From NCBI RefSeq assembly GCF_000002075.1, contig NW_004797491.1, forward strand, positions 792,459 to 856,458: a stretch of DNA of 64,000 bases, in the 5' to 3' direction. Source of the stretch: Aplysia californica. Taxonomy: Eukaryota; Mollusca; Gastropoda; Aplysiida; Aplysiidae. A program made the position numbers and the translations under genes. Positions 53,677 through 64,000 of the stretch are shown here, in pieces. The notes under the pieces are model-generated. The model worked only from the letters and a program-made list of their open reading frames with translations. It was not told where the DNA came from and made no database searches. The number at the start of each line of letters is the position of its first letter. Positions within the stretch are counted from its first letter, which is position 1.

Positions 53677-55734
53677 TATTGCACTTTCGTTTTCGTACAG
53701 AACTACTCTGGGGACCCACATAGGTATGTTTGAAGATCCCGTGCCAAATACCGGTTGGCCACTTCCGTCACGTGACCGGACCGTGAATTTTCATTTGCCG
53801 AGCCGGTAGCAACGAAGGGGATTCCCCTCGCGGGCCATTGTTTACACTGCGCGCCGCAAGACAGGACGTGAACGTTTTCGCTGCATTTCAAAGAGTTTTC
53901 TATCGTGTTACCGATTTCAACGCTAATAAATCTTGTTTACAGGCTGAATAATTGTTGCTATCATCTTCATTTGCAATTTTGTGTAGTATTTCGGCCCGAC
54001 AAGGCCTACCGAACACATGCTCCTTCTTATTCGTCTTCTCTCGTCTGTCTATCTGATCGTGATTCGATTCGATGTCTTAGTCTTAGTCGTTTTGAGTGAG
54101 CTAATCCAGGATCTAAACTGTTGAGATTATACATATAATACATAATAGCCTTCAGTACTTTCCATGATTATGTGGCTGGGGTATTCAAAGTATAGATCTA
54201 CAGATCTACGTTGCGCTCGATCGACAAAGTTATAGAATTAGAATCTAGATCTAGATCTAGGATAAATTTGCTTTGATGGCTTCTCTAGCCTCTCCGGTTG
54301 TTCGCAGTGAACAAGTCTGTTTAGCGTAGATCTAGCAATAGAAATCTGTAAGGCCTAGTGTTATTTAAAACAATTTTTTTACTTTATTATTATTGGGTTT
54401 TTAAAAATCGGAGACCAGTGTTCCCAAAGCTGGTTAACCCCCTCAAGCAAGATTGAAAGAAGCGACAGTGCAGAAATATATAGATAGGATAAAATAAATT
54501 GAGAAAATATACAGATCTAGATAGTATCATGTAGTGCCAGCTTACAGTGTGCCTTTCTTGGTTGCATAGTCTTAGATTCCGCCATTGCAAAACCAAAACA
54601 CATGGGAAGAAAATGAAGGGGAGGTAGCAGCTTTTTTGGGGGGGCTCGACAAAATCTCGACTCTTCTACATTGTAATTCTAAGAAAGGCAGTCACCTGCC
54701 AAATCATTTAAAGATTTCTTAATGTGGAAAAGACTAACAACAAACTCAATTTACCTAAACAATTCGGTATGGCAACATTAACATATAAATTTAGACGGGC
54801 ATTTCAGCATGCAAAATCTTTATTCACGTTTTTCTCGGAACGACTTTTCTGCCAAATCTGCTGCACTATTTTGATTAGATCTCAGAAAGTTACAGTCAGA
54901 GTTGGTTGAAATTTTCACACAAGCCCTTGAATGTCCTATTACCATACATAGATATTTTAACTTCTTCTCCCATTTAAGAACAGAAACTGAAAGACAAATG
55001 AGAGTTTACATTGTTGGGGCGGATATTCAATTGTGAGAGGACAGTTGGGGGGGGGCATGGAATTGATGTAAAAACTTGTCAAAAAGCTGTTTAAATAGCC
55101 TGTGCTGTGTGAACGTGGTGTATGTTGCTGCATAATGTTGGATTTTAGTGAAAACCGAGATGGTTGTGATTGCACAATGTTTCGAAAACTTTGTTTGCGT
55201 TTTTCTCTAAATTGCATTTTCGGCTAATTGGTAACTTTATAGAAAGTGTATCTCAATAACTAACAGTCAGATTTCATTGAAATTTTCACACATTATTCCC
55301 AAGATAAGTGCCTTCCTCCTTAAAAAAGCGCCTTTCCTGAATATTGATTCTGTTTTGGGTTATTTGGCATTTTTGCGTTTCAGCATCGCCTAATATGGAA
55401 TTCTGAACATTGGTCAAAGTGAGGGTAAAATTTGGAAAGTGTATTATAAATATTTGAAATCTGATTCTGTAAGGAGGAGAAGCAAGCAATATATAACATA
55501 TATATCAAGTATGAAGCTTCTATCTTTATTGGTTTTGTAGAAACACTGTTTATAAAATATAAAGAAATTTTGCTGAATCATTGCCATTTTTTGCTGCCAC
55601 AAGAACAAAAAAATAAAAAATGAATTTTTTATTTCACAAAACCTCTTTTTTAAAGTGTATGTATCCATTGATGCATACAAAGTGGCTACAAAATGGTTGG
55701 AACTGAGTTTTGGCATTTTCATTAGCCACCTCCC
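53677..55734. other. Spacer after the gap
   Basis: AT-rich with a TAGATC cluster at 54239-54261. Minus-strand open frames at 53703-53891 and 54957-55217 show no domain signature. Confidence 0.5.
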
Positions 55735-56026
55735 CTTAACTGTGCCAGAACTGCATACAGGGAGCTGCTACTTTTTCTTTCTTATTTCTTACGATTGTCA
55801 AGTTTCCTCTACTTTTTTTGTATGTTTGTCACTCTCTTGTTACCCACCATTTCCGAGGTGCCTTGAGTGCCTTGATAGGCGAAGCAGACTTTGTGCTGTT
55901 GAAGCTAGAGAGGTGAGCAGAGTAAGCCTGCTTCCCTGTATGGACTTCTCTGTTGACATCCACCACTTGGCGCTCATATGACCTTATGCAGTTGCGAGCG
56001 CTGTAAAAACTCTACTAAAACAAACA
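55735..56026 (+). mobile_element. SINE-A, 5'-truncated copy
   Basis: Starts at CTTAACTGTGCCAGAACTGC and runs through GCAGACTTTGTGCTGTTGAA to the hairpin CATATGACCTTATGCAGTTG and CTCTACTAAAACAAA. Confidence 0.85.
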
Positions 56027-56350
56027 GTACATTTGTAAATGGACTGATTTATCAATGTCATGCTCATACTGTGCCGGAACAAAATAGGGGGAACTGCTGC
56101 TTTTTCTTTCTTCCTCCTTACTATCATCATTTTTCATCTACTTCTTTTGTATGTTTGTCACTCTCTTGTGAATTGCTATTTCCGGGGTGCTGTGATAGTC
56201 GAAGCAGACTTTGTGCTGTTGAGGCTAGAGAGGTGAGCAGAGTAAGCCCGATTCCCCATTTGTATTTCTATGTTAACGTCCACCCCTTGGCGCTTATATG
56301 ACCTTGTGCAGTTGCGAGCGCCGTAAAACGTCACTACAACGTAACTAAAA
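56027..56350 (+). mobile_element. SINE-A, 5'-truncated copy, in tandem with the previous one
   Basis: Starts CAGTACATTTGTAAATGGAC, then TTATCAATGTCATGCTCATA, and ends with CTTATATGACCTTGTGCAGT and a degraded tail. Head-to-tail with the copy ending at 56026. Confidence 0.83.
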
Positions 56351-56463
56351 GGCAGGACATGTAAATAATAAAAGTGTTTATGAGGGATCTCTCAATTGGG
56401 CGTCAAAGCTAAACCATTTTTTCAATAACGTTCCATTTAAGTTTTCTTTTATAAGACACTTTT

Positions 56464-56640
56464 GTGGGTGGTTGGCAGGTGCTTTGGTGTGGTTTGCTTC
56501 TTCTTTCCTGTCAAACATCTATCGTCCTTATCTCCCCTTATTCTTTTATATGTTTGTTACTCTCTTGTAACTCCTCTAATCCTCTGGTGCTCATATAACC
56601 TTATGCAGTTGCGAGCGCCGTAAAACCTGTGCTAAAACTG
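56464..56640 (+). mobile_element. SINE-B, complete (177 bp)
   Basis: Head GTGGGTGGTTGGCAGGTGCT, hairpin end CATATAACCTTATGCAGTTG, tail TGTGCTAAAACTG. A 10-bp target duplication AGACACTTTT at 56454-56463 and 56641-56650. Confidence 0.93.
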
Positions 56641-56761
56641 AGACACTTTTGTTTAATTGTGATGTTAAGCTTATGAGCTAGAGCAGAGAAGGCACTGGCG
56701 AGTGTGGCATATTTAACAGTGTGTGATGTAAATTTAGAGAACTCATATGCGAGTGCAATGT

Positions 56762-56862
56762 TTGGAGAAAACAAACGCATCAGTCACTTCACGTCTCTGT
56801 GTGATCCCGTCTGGGGCAAACATACCGTTTCTTTGAGTTTTACAATGCTTATCTGATCTCGA
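56762..56862 (-). mobile_element. CTAAGATCCC-family MITE fragment, host of the LTR element
   Basis: The inverse complement of GATCACATAAGTG...GGGATCACT at 36057-36120: GTGATCCCGTCTGGGGCAAA at 56801 and GAGTTTTACAATGC at 56835. The LTR element starts right after it. Confidence 0.65.
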
Positions 56863-57105
56863 TGAGTGTGAGTCGTACAGGTCCGGAGCTCCGTCCACTG
56901 TGTTGACCCACCAGTAGCGTCGATCCCTGCTCAGACTAGATCTAGGTTTTAGTCGTGGCTCGGAAGGCCAGTTTAACCTTCGCCGTCTGTTTATATACCC
57001 CCCGTGCTCCCTTATTCTCCTACACTCACTAGGCTACACTGAGTTTGTTTACTTATTTCACGTGATTCTGGCTTGTCTGGTAATCACAGCGAATTATAAA
57101 CCACA
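56863..57105 (-). repeat. 3' LTR of the element
   Basis: Begins TGAGTGTGAGTCGTACAG on the + strand and ends AATTATAAACCACA, so the element reads TG...CA on its own strand. It contains an AGATCTAG motif. Confidence 0.9.
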
Positions 57106-59856
57106 CGCCCCCTTGATCTCATTGATCAATACGATAAAAACCAATGCCCCACCTAAAGAGAATACACAACTCACCCCAGTTTAACCCACCATGATAATAA
57201 TAAACACAAAACAAGGGGAGGATATTCAAGAGAGTCCTGACGTCCCATCCCAAACCAATCTCTCTTTATCCTCCTCCCCCCCTCCATTCCCGCCACTGCG
57301 TTACGGTTATCCCAGGACATAATCGTCCTGCCACAACGGGGGGCCTCCTTGCCCGTTGCGGGAAACGCCTGTCAGCCTCTCGGCCCTCTTCACTCTCTCC
57401 TTTCTCCCCCGATTTATATCCCCTGAGATCGCGTACATCTACGGAATCCTGACCACTAGCCCTCGACGTAGAATTCCAGCAGCTCGCCTTGTGCGCTTCT
57501 TGGGCGGCAACCGCCAACATTTCGATTGATTCTCCGTCTGTCGCCATTTCTAGTCCGTCCGTCGCCCCTTGCTCATGCCCGACAGCTTCCTGCTGACCTT
57601 GAGAGGCCGCCGCAACCTCCCTCGGTCTCGCTTCCTCCTCCCTCAGCCTCTGCTGCACCCTTCTCTCTATCTCTTTCTCCAGATCGATTTCGTCCAACCA
57701 CTGACTTTTTCTACCCTTTTCAACCACAACCTCTTTTCCACCGGTGTCATTCGAACCTTTCCTTCCTTTCTCGTCTCCTCTGTCGTCATTGGGCATCCCT
57801 CGAGACTTGGTCGTTTCTATTTTTAACTTTTTCTTATCATTTTCGCCATTCTTCTTTTTGTTCTTCTCCTCACCATCGTCAACGTCACTGCTATCTCTCC
57901 TCCTTTTCTTGTCTTTATCTCTGCTCTTCCTGCTCTTCTTCTTTCTGTCCATTCTCTTTGTCTTCCAGTCTGACTCCTCCTCCTCCCCTCCTCTCCCGTC
58001 CTTAGAGGCCCTCTTGCTCTCTCCTCCTTTTGAGTTCTCAGAACTGTCTTGTGCTACGCTTGCTTCGTCTCCACGTACTTCTGTCTCAGCCTCTCCTCTT
58101 CCCTCTTCTTCCTCCCAAGAACCGCCAACTCGTTCGAGGAATATATCGGTCGATTCAGATTTGGGTCATCCATGACGGGCTTCCGGATAATCCGCGACCC
58201 CGCTCGCCCCGTTCCCGACTTGCCCCCTCCCCCCTCCTCATCCACTTCCTGTCGTCTCCTCGAGGGTTTGACAGCGTCCCCACCGGCAGCCGCCCCCCCA
58301 CCAGACACACCGACTTCCTCCATCTGCTGCCTCGACTCAAACTTCTTGCTACCAGAAGACTCTCGCGACCTCTCTTTCATCTGTCTCGACTCAACAACAA
58401 ACTTTGCATTGAAATCCTTATCATGAATGACCAGTTCTACCCTTGGACATGTTTGTTCCCCTGCTGGAACCCCTAAAACCTAACACGCCATCCGTTTTCC
58501 AAACTGGATCTTGTGTTGCCCCACCGTCACCCCTCCTAGCTGTCCGATTACATCCATGCCAATCAGCACATCTATGCCCCCGACTATGTGATCAATAACA
58601 GTTGCCATGGTACTGACTTTTTCGCCATCTACCTCCATCTCAATCTGCGCCCTCCCCTTGCATTCAACGGCTCTTCCATCAAATGCTGATACCTGCACCG
58701 CATCTCCGGTCCATCTGTCGGCCAACCCAGCCCTGATCATGGTGTTCAAACACCCCGTGTCTATCAATGCGTGTCGACTGTGACCTTGCACGGTGACTGT
58801 GATCATTGGGACCCCTCTTACTCCTGTAACGCACACTGCGTCAACCCCAGGACTCGAGCTTCCTCCCCCACGACTACCTTTCCAGCGTGCTCGCAGTACG
58901 CCGCAATAAGCCCTTCCCCACCACACCTGTAGCACACAAGTGACTTTTTCTTGCTTAAATTATCTGGGCACTCTGTAGCAAAATGACCCCCCTCACAAAT
59001 GAAACACTTAACCTGACTGGTGTTGTACTGCGTCATCCCCCGCCCCCCAGATTTTTTTGTATCCCCTTGCCTGATCTACCGCTGCGGCTGCAAGCCCCTC
59101 ACCCACTACTGCCCCCTTGTTTGCTGCCAGGACCCTAGCTCTACCAATAATGTCTGCAACTCTCATCGACTCCACCCCTACCACCTGTTGCAGTTCCAAG
59201 GCTATGCTGTCTGGAAAGCCAGTGACAAAAGCCAATTTCACCAGCTGCTCCAGCCCCTCTCCTGAGAACCCACAAGTCTTGCCTACCCTCCTCAATTCAT
59301 TGGCGTATACGTCCACCGCTTCCCCAGTCCACCTCGTCTTACGCTGTTTTGCGAAATCAACGAATTGGTTGTCGCAAAACGCTTCCTTCAAGTTCTTCTT
59401 GATAAGCTTTACACTCCCCTTCTCTTCTTCGCTCATCTCTAGATACACAGCTAGAGCTCCCCTCCAGGTACAATGGGATAAAACTGGCCACGTCTTCAAT
59501 ATGAGTCAGTTTAGCCACCAATTCTGCCTTCTGCAACCAAGCCTCGACGTCCCCCTCCCCAGTAAACGGTTTAAGCACATCATACCTGATACTCGGGCCC
59601 ATCGCCATTTTTGACCTGCTAGCCATCACTGCAAAACCCCTAGATCTGGACTATAACAACTAGATCTAAATCCAGGCCTAGATTCTAGGTCTAGCTTAGC
59701 CTAAGGTCTTAACGATCACGATATCCCGCCTGGCCCCCACGCCACACGTCAAATAAAGGCCGATATAGCTTGTAATGAAATGATATAAGTGCTATCTAAT
59801 CCTAGATTCTACTCCTACGTTGGTTTCAAATACTCACTGTTTCGAGCGGGGAACGA

Positions 59857-60099
59857 TGAGTGTGAGTCGTACAGGTCCGGAGCTCCGTCCACTGTGTCGA
59901 CCCACCAGTAGCGTCGATCCCTGCTCAGACTAGATCTAGGTTTTAGTCGTGGCTCGGAAGGCCAGTTTATCCTTCGCCGTCTGTTTATATACCCCCCGTG
60001 CTCCCTTATTCTCCTACACTCACTAGGCTACACTGAGTTTGTTTACTTACTTCACGTGATTCTGACTTGTCTGGTAATCACAGCGAATTATAAACCACA
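59857..60099 (-). repeat. 5' LTR of the element
   Basis: Near-identical direct copy of 56863-57105. Confidence 0.9.
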
Positions 60100-60929
60100 A
60101 CATCACAATAAATGAGGAAGTAAGAGCATCTATTGGCATGAAGTCATGTGTGCATTTCATAGAAAAATCAATAGAATGGTATGGCAAACTGTTACAAATC
60201 TTATCTAGCCAGCCAACCAGCCAGCTTTGAGACCCCATAACACTTTCCCTTTAGTTTATGTTTTCTGTGACTGGGTGAGCGAGCACCCATGGGTCGTGTA
60301 ATAAGCCATCATAAATTCAGCCTCTTCCGCTCAGCATGAGGATCTCCACCAGCAGTCTTGAAAAGGCAATGAATTATCCATTCACTGCCATCAGTAGGCA
60401 GGCCCAAAATGTGTACATATTATCTGGGCAAATCTAAGTAGAACGTAAATGTCTCCCAGCCTCAGACCTATGCTTTGGGCAGGCACATAGAGCCATTGCA
60501 TCGGGTGGTCACAAAGCGCTCCTCAGTTCTCAGTTATGCTGCTCAGTAGAGCATTGATGGCTACGTACATTTGAATACCTGTGATTTGATGGCCTGCGGG
60601 CAATGGACTTGATCTTTTCTTGCTTTTTTCCACATTTAGAATTTGAATTTTGATAAAATATTTCGATACCATAGATTAAGTAACTGCCTTTAAAAAAAAG
60701 TGTTCCACATTTTTGGCTAGTTAATAGCTTGCTGATGATATTTAGATGAAGAAATCAAACAAGACAAAATCTTGGTGAAATAATAGGAATTATGGGTTGC
60801 TGGCAATCTCTTCTAATTGGCTCCCAAATGCTATTGTCAACTTTCTAAGAGCACTAAATTTTGATTTAGATCCCCGCCATAGAATTTTCCCTACTTTCTT
60901 TTTTGTCTGTTAGAATTAAGCATTGTGTC
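60100..60929. other. Spacer after the LTR element
   Basis: AT-rich DNA without a recognised feature. Confidence 0.55.
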
Positions 60930-61510
60930 TTAACCCTCGACACCCCGTGCCGAGAACCGCCAGTACCGACCGGTACTAGGAGTGACACCAGTAGGTGACG
61001 TCACAGACTTCGTGTCTTGCGTCAACGCCACAATCAGCGCCACCCGCATCCCCCCCACACGACACAAGCACACACCAGTCAGAATTGGAGAGGCGATCTG
61101 TGACGCAAAATACCTTTGAAGTTTGCCGCCGCGCGGAATTAAACTTTGCATGCAGAACTTTTAAAATAATTATCGCCGCTTAAAAATTGATTTCTTTTTC
61201 GGAATCAGCGTATCAAAATAAGCTAAGTGGCTCGCGTGGAACCTGATTTGATGCCATATTTAAATTTAAGTAAACTTCGTTTTTGACTGTCAATTTTGAA
61301 TCTGAAGTCCTGTATCAAAGTCACCCGCTACGTTGTGCATCTGGCGTCTCAGCTGCTAGGCCTAGGCCTACACACTTCCCGTGTTAAAAAAAACCCCGTT
61401 GGTGTCAGCTCCTTCCCAGAGCCGGTACTGGAGGCCTGGTGCCGGTACTGACACCTTCTTCAGTAGAGCCGGGAGTTCCGGTACTGGGTACCGGTACCTG
61501 CCCATCCGAA
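60930..61510. other. Possible TTAA-class element remnant with GGTACC-type repeats
   Basis: Starts TTAACCCTCGACACC, the look of a piggyBac-type left end. The motif CCGGTACT recurs at 60968, 61422, 61442 and 61482, partly as palindromes. No matching right end found, so the call is weak. Confidence 0.3.
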
Positions 61511-61904
61511 GTCTTTACCAGGACGAGCAATTGAAAATTTAATATCTCATAGTGAAAACAATTTTCGCTTTTTTCTTTGATCAACAGAAAATCCTTTTAG
61601 AAAGAACTTGCAGAACTTTTTATTTTAATAGATATCGTTTACCACATCAGGAATTATTCTAGAAGTGTGTCTTTTTTCATCTATCTCATGTTACTGGTCT
61701 TCATAGAGATCAATAATGTCTTCTTCCATCCTGAGAGTTGACTTAGAGAATGTGGTCACTTGTGTAAGGTGACTGCTGTTCATAATAATGAAAGGCAGTC
61801 ACTTACAGTTGACTTTTCTACATTAGTAAGGAAGGTTAGATAGCACCCTGTCCTGCTGTGGATTAATGTAGTCAATTCTGCTTCATGCTAGGGTAGAGGG
61901 TGCA

Positions 61905-62225
61905 TATTTCGACACCCTTTCCGGCAGGTCTGAGACTGCTGCTGTGTTCATTGGTCTGTGTAGTCGGATAAAATCAATTGAACGGCGAGGTTCTGTCACC
62001 AGATGGTGAAGAAACCTCTGAGAAACTGTTTGTTGTAAAAAACAAGTGAATGTGCCTGCCAAGTTGATTGTACCCTCTCAAGTGTGTGGGGTGCGTAATT
62101 CAAAATTTCGACACCCGTTGTTCTAATTCCGATACCCCTGTGAGGGGAACTTCGACACCGGTTGTTCCAATTACGACACCACCGTGGGGAACTTCGACAT
62201 CGCTTGGGGGGAAATGCGACACCCA
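61905..62225. repeat. Degenerate TTCGACACC-motif repeats
   Basis: The core (A/C)TTCGACACC or a variant (TTCCGATACC, TTACGACACC, TTCGACATC, TGCGACACC) occurs about seven times, with GGGGAACTTCGACACCGG-type units at 62140-62225. Confidence 0.6.
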
Positions 62226-62239
62226 AGGCCAGGACCGGC

Positions 62240-62460
62240 CCAGTGCTGTAGTTAGGCCTAGGCCTAGGCTTGGGTCCAGGAGGTCGTGGGTTCGATCCTC
62301 GGCATTTCAGTATTAGCATTTCTTTTCTGCTTGACCCACGGCATTAATTTCATTAAAGGAAAAGTAGTTGGTCTTGACCGTTTGGTTAGTACACACTGAC
62401 TGAGTGAGGCAAACATATTGCCCTGTCCTTTCACCTGATTGTGGTTTCGCTGCATCATCA
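62240..62460 (+). mobile_element. Possible tRNA-like SINE remnant
   Basis: A good B box (GGTTCGATCC at 62289) sits 40-odd bases after a degenerate GGCCTAGGC tract. The rest does not match any family I know. Confidence 0.3.
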
Positions 62461-62720
62461 AATCTCCACAATATTAGTATCACTACAATTATCATCATTA
62501 GCATCACCATCAGCGACAGCAGCATCAGTGACCTCAACATCAGTAACAGCTGCAACAACTGAATTAGTATTAGTTCATTATCATGATCATCACCAGCACC
62601 AGCATTGCCCTACCATCTTCATCATCACCATCACCATCATGTCATCATCTTTATCACCACCGCTACCACCAGCATCTTCGTTACTAGGCCTATCACCCGC
62701 ATCATCATCTCCACCGCCAT
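62450..62720. repeat. ATC-rich imperfect trinucleotide tract
   Basis: Imperfect CATCA/ATCACC repeats over about 270 bases; the long open frames here are by-products of this composition. Confidence 0.85.
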
Positions 62721-62964
62721 AACTGTAGAGCCCAAGTTAGTGCTAGTTTAGTAAAATCGTTGAACAAGAAACAAGGCGTAAATCATCAAGATTTATTACT
62801 CTGGAATTCAGTGCAACACATGCTGCCCTCGCTGAATTCCTATCATTAGGCTACCAGGTGCAAAAGAACCCTATAAAAGTATTAAGGAACAAAATAAAAA
62901 TCAACAACAAAATGAAACAAAACAAACAAATTTGACTTCTCAAGTTCAGTAGACTCATCTGAGT

Positions 62965-63300
62965 CATCTGCTGCTGCTGCTCCTATGCTGCTTCTGATGT
63001 TGCATTTATTCCTGCTGGTGCTGTTGCATCTGTTGTTGTTGCATCTGTTGTTGTTGCTGCTGCTGCGGTTCTTGTTGTTGCTGCTGCTGCATTTGTTTCC
63101 ACTGCTGCTGTTGTTACTGTTGCTGCTCTTGTTGGTCTTGTTGGTGTTGCTGCTGCTGTTGCTGTTGCTGCTGCTGCTACATCTGCTGCCGCTGCTTACT
63201 ACCCCCAATACTACTACAGCAGCAGTTGGTGCTACTGCTGCTGCTGTTGCTACCACTACCATTGCTGCTGTTGCTAATACTACTGCTAGTATTACTACTA
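62965..63300. repeat. CTG/TTG imperfect trinucleotide tract
   Basis: About 330 bases of GCTGCTGTTG-type units. Read on the minus strand they give poly-Asn/Ser-rich frames without any domain; no evidence that they are translated. Confidence 0.9.
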
Positions 63301-63420
63301 GGCTAAACCTAGGCATACTGCCGATACTAGGCTAGGTCTAGGCCTAGCCTATGCTAGGTTAGGCAAGCCAAGGCTACGCCTACCGATAGCCTAGGGCCTG
63401 GGTTAGGCCTAGCCTATGTA
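63301..63420. repeat. AGGCCTA-type palindromic motif cluster
   Basis: Repeated CTAGGC/GCCTAG words (TAGGTCTAGGCCTAGCCTAT at 63332, then TTAGGCCTAGCCTATG at 63404). Confidence 0.7.
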
Positions 63421-63500
63421 AGTAATAATAATAATATAATAATAATGAAGATCATTTCTATAGCGCCCACTCCTGTGTAAACACAGCTCTAGGCGCTTTA
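63421..63500 (-). mobile_element. SINE 3' end fragment, minus strand
   Basis: In inverse complement: GTAAAGCGCCTAGAGCTGTG, then GGGCGCTATAGAAATGATCT and a (TTATTATTA)n tail, the same end type as the tRNA SINE at 52776-53140. Confidence 0.65.
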
Positions 63501-63534
63501 CATAGCCCAAATGCATGTACGAACAATATTCACG

Positions 63535-63870
63535 CACGCGACACACACACACAAATACAAACACTCATACACACACAAACACACACACACATATACACAT
63601 ACACACACATACACACTCACGAACACATAACACGCACACATGTACGCCAAACACACACACACATACGCGCACACACACACACACACACACTCACATCTAC
63701 TTGCTTATCACACGCACACGCTTACACTCTGCCCTCTCTCCTCCCCCTCCCCCCTCCTCTATCACTTCCTCTTCTTCTTCCTCTTCTTCTTCCTCTTCTT
63801 CTCCTTCTTCTTCTTCTCCTTCTTTTCTTCTCCTCCTCCTTCTTCTTCTTCTTCCACCTCACGCCTCATC
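63535..63870. repeat. (CA)n and CTT/CTC-rich tracts
   Basis: Imperfect CA repeats at 63540-63720, then pyrimidine-only CTT/CTC units at 63725-63860. Confidence 0.95.
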
Positions 63871-64000
63871 CCTCTGATGGAGCGTGAGGTGCACCCTTCC
63901 CCCTCTTCCCAGCTCCCTCCGTCTGCTCCCTCTCCAGCAGACACCCCCCTACCCCACCACCAACCAATGGAGGAAGACATCTCCGACCCCCCTCCCCGGC

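Larger units (their letters stand above)
56863..60099 (-). mobile_element. LTR retrotransposon fossil with gag and protease, no RT seen
   Basis: Two direct 243-bp terminal repeats at 56863-57105 and 59857-60099 bound a 2.75-kb interior read on the minus strand. A purine-rich tract abuts the 3' LTR (57106-57116). Parts, in coding order: gag-like region (about 59630-59010), CCHC zinc knuckle (about 59010-58920), retropepsin-like aspartic protease region (about 58800-58490, with a DTG active-site triplet), and a lysine/glutamate-rich reading frame (57266-57952). No reverse transcriptase or integrase is recognisable, so the copy is non-autonomous; it is also broken in a few places. The LTRs differ at about 4 of 243 positions, so the insertion is fairly young. 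Probably Ty3/Gypsy-like, not certain. No clear target duplication. Confidence 0.82.

Noticed and set aside
53394-53723. Open frames spanning the N run
   Set aside because: Most residues are unknown; the frames exist only because the gap has no stops.
57266-57952. Lysine-rich 228-residue minus-strand frame as a host gene
   Set aside because: It lies between the two LTRs in the same orientation as the gag region, so it belongs to the element.
57526-58476. Long serine/leucine-rich open frames on the + strand
   Set aside because: They are antisense to the coding region of the LTR element and show no domain; their length reflects base composition.
62882-63335. Poly-Asn/Ser or poly-Leu reading frames as a low-complexity protein gene
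   Set aside because: They arise from an imperfect CTG/TTG repeat; no domain, splice context or start evidence.
1-64000. CRISPR array, rRNA genes or a bacterial-type operon
   Set aside because: Searched for regularly spaced direct repeats, rRNA landmarks and dense same-strand ORFs; none seen. The splice sites and SINE/LINE content are eukaryotic.

Overview
The window is a stretch of animal nuclear DNA, most likely from a mollusc and probably a gastropod. It holds one recognisable host gene, an FMR1/FXR-family (fragile X protein) orthologue on the + strand. I assembled 11 coding exons from 7595 to 52019. All splice junctions are GT-AG, the reading frame stays open across every junction, and the exons give 360 continuous codons: the two N-terminal Agenet/Tudor repeats, KH0, KH1 (GTHG) and KH2 (GKNG). 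The C-terminal part (coiled region, RGG box, stop codon) is not visible and should lie beyond 64000 or in the 100-base gap at 53577-53676. The organism assignment rests on the invertebrate-style join from KH2 straight to the next exon, I/Nimb-like LINEs, abundant CT/CA microsatellites and a scattered TAGATC hexamer. It is an inference.

Layout. 1-7180: old LINE pieces upstream of the gene, including an I/Nimb-like LINE with another LINE inserted in it, and microsatellites. 7180-7594: putative promoter and 5' UTR. Intron 1 (7652-15217): TAGATC clusters, a telomere-like tract, two copies of an element ending in a 30-bp perfect palindrome, LINE tails and a piggyBac-like fragment. Intron 2 (15271-22411): a hAT-type MITE with an 8-bp target duplication, a decayed and internally deleted copy of a multicopy invertebrate gene with a CXC domain, and a Tigger-like MITE. 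Intron 3 (22509-35416): SINEs, a Tc1 transposon, and a second I/Nimb-like LINE split by a hAT element of exactly 1500 bp. Intron 4: almost filled by two back-to-back copies of one MITE. Intron 5: a minus-strand LINE carrying a SINE, then a Tigger-like MITE ending 26 bases before exon 6. Intron 7: an inverted Tigger-like MITE. Intron 9: a piggyBac-like element flanked by TTAA. After exon 11: SINEs, the gap, and a short LTR element with gag and protease but no visible reverse transcriptase (56863-60099, minus strand), then low-complexity DNA.

The genes do not form an operon or pathway. The region is a single RNA-binding-protein gene with TE-loaded introns. Target-site duplications let several insertions be placed in relative order. 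The best candidates for new biology are in-frame tandem splice acceptors at exons 8 and 10, the palindrome-ended repeat in intron 1, two SINE families sharing a hairpin 3' end, the CXC/nuclease-like multicopy family, and the gag-protease-only LTR element. I found no clearly new multi-gene system, no CRISPR array, no rRNA and no functional tRNA gene.
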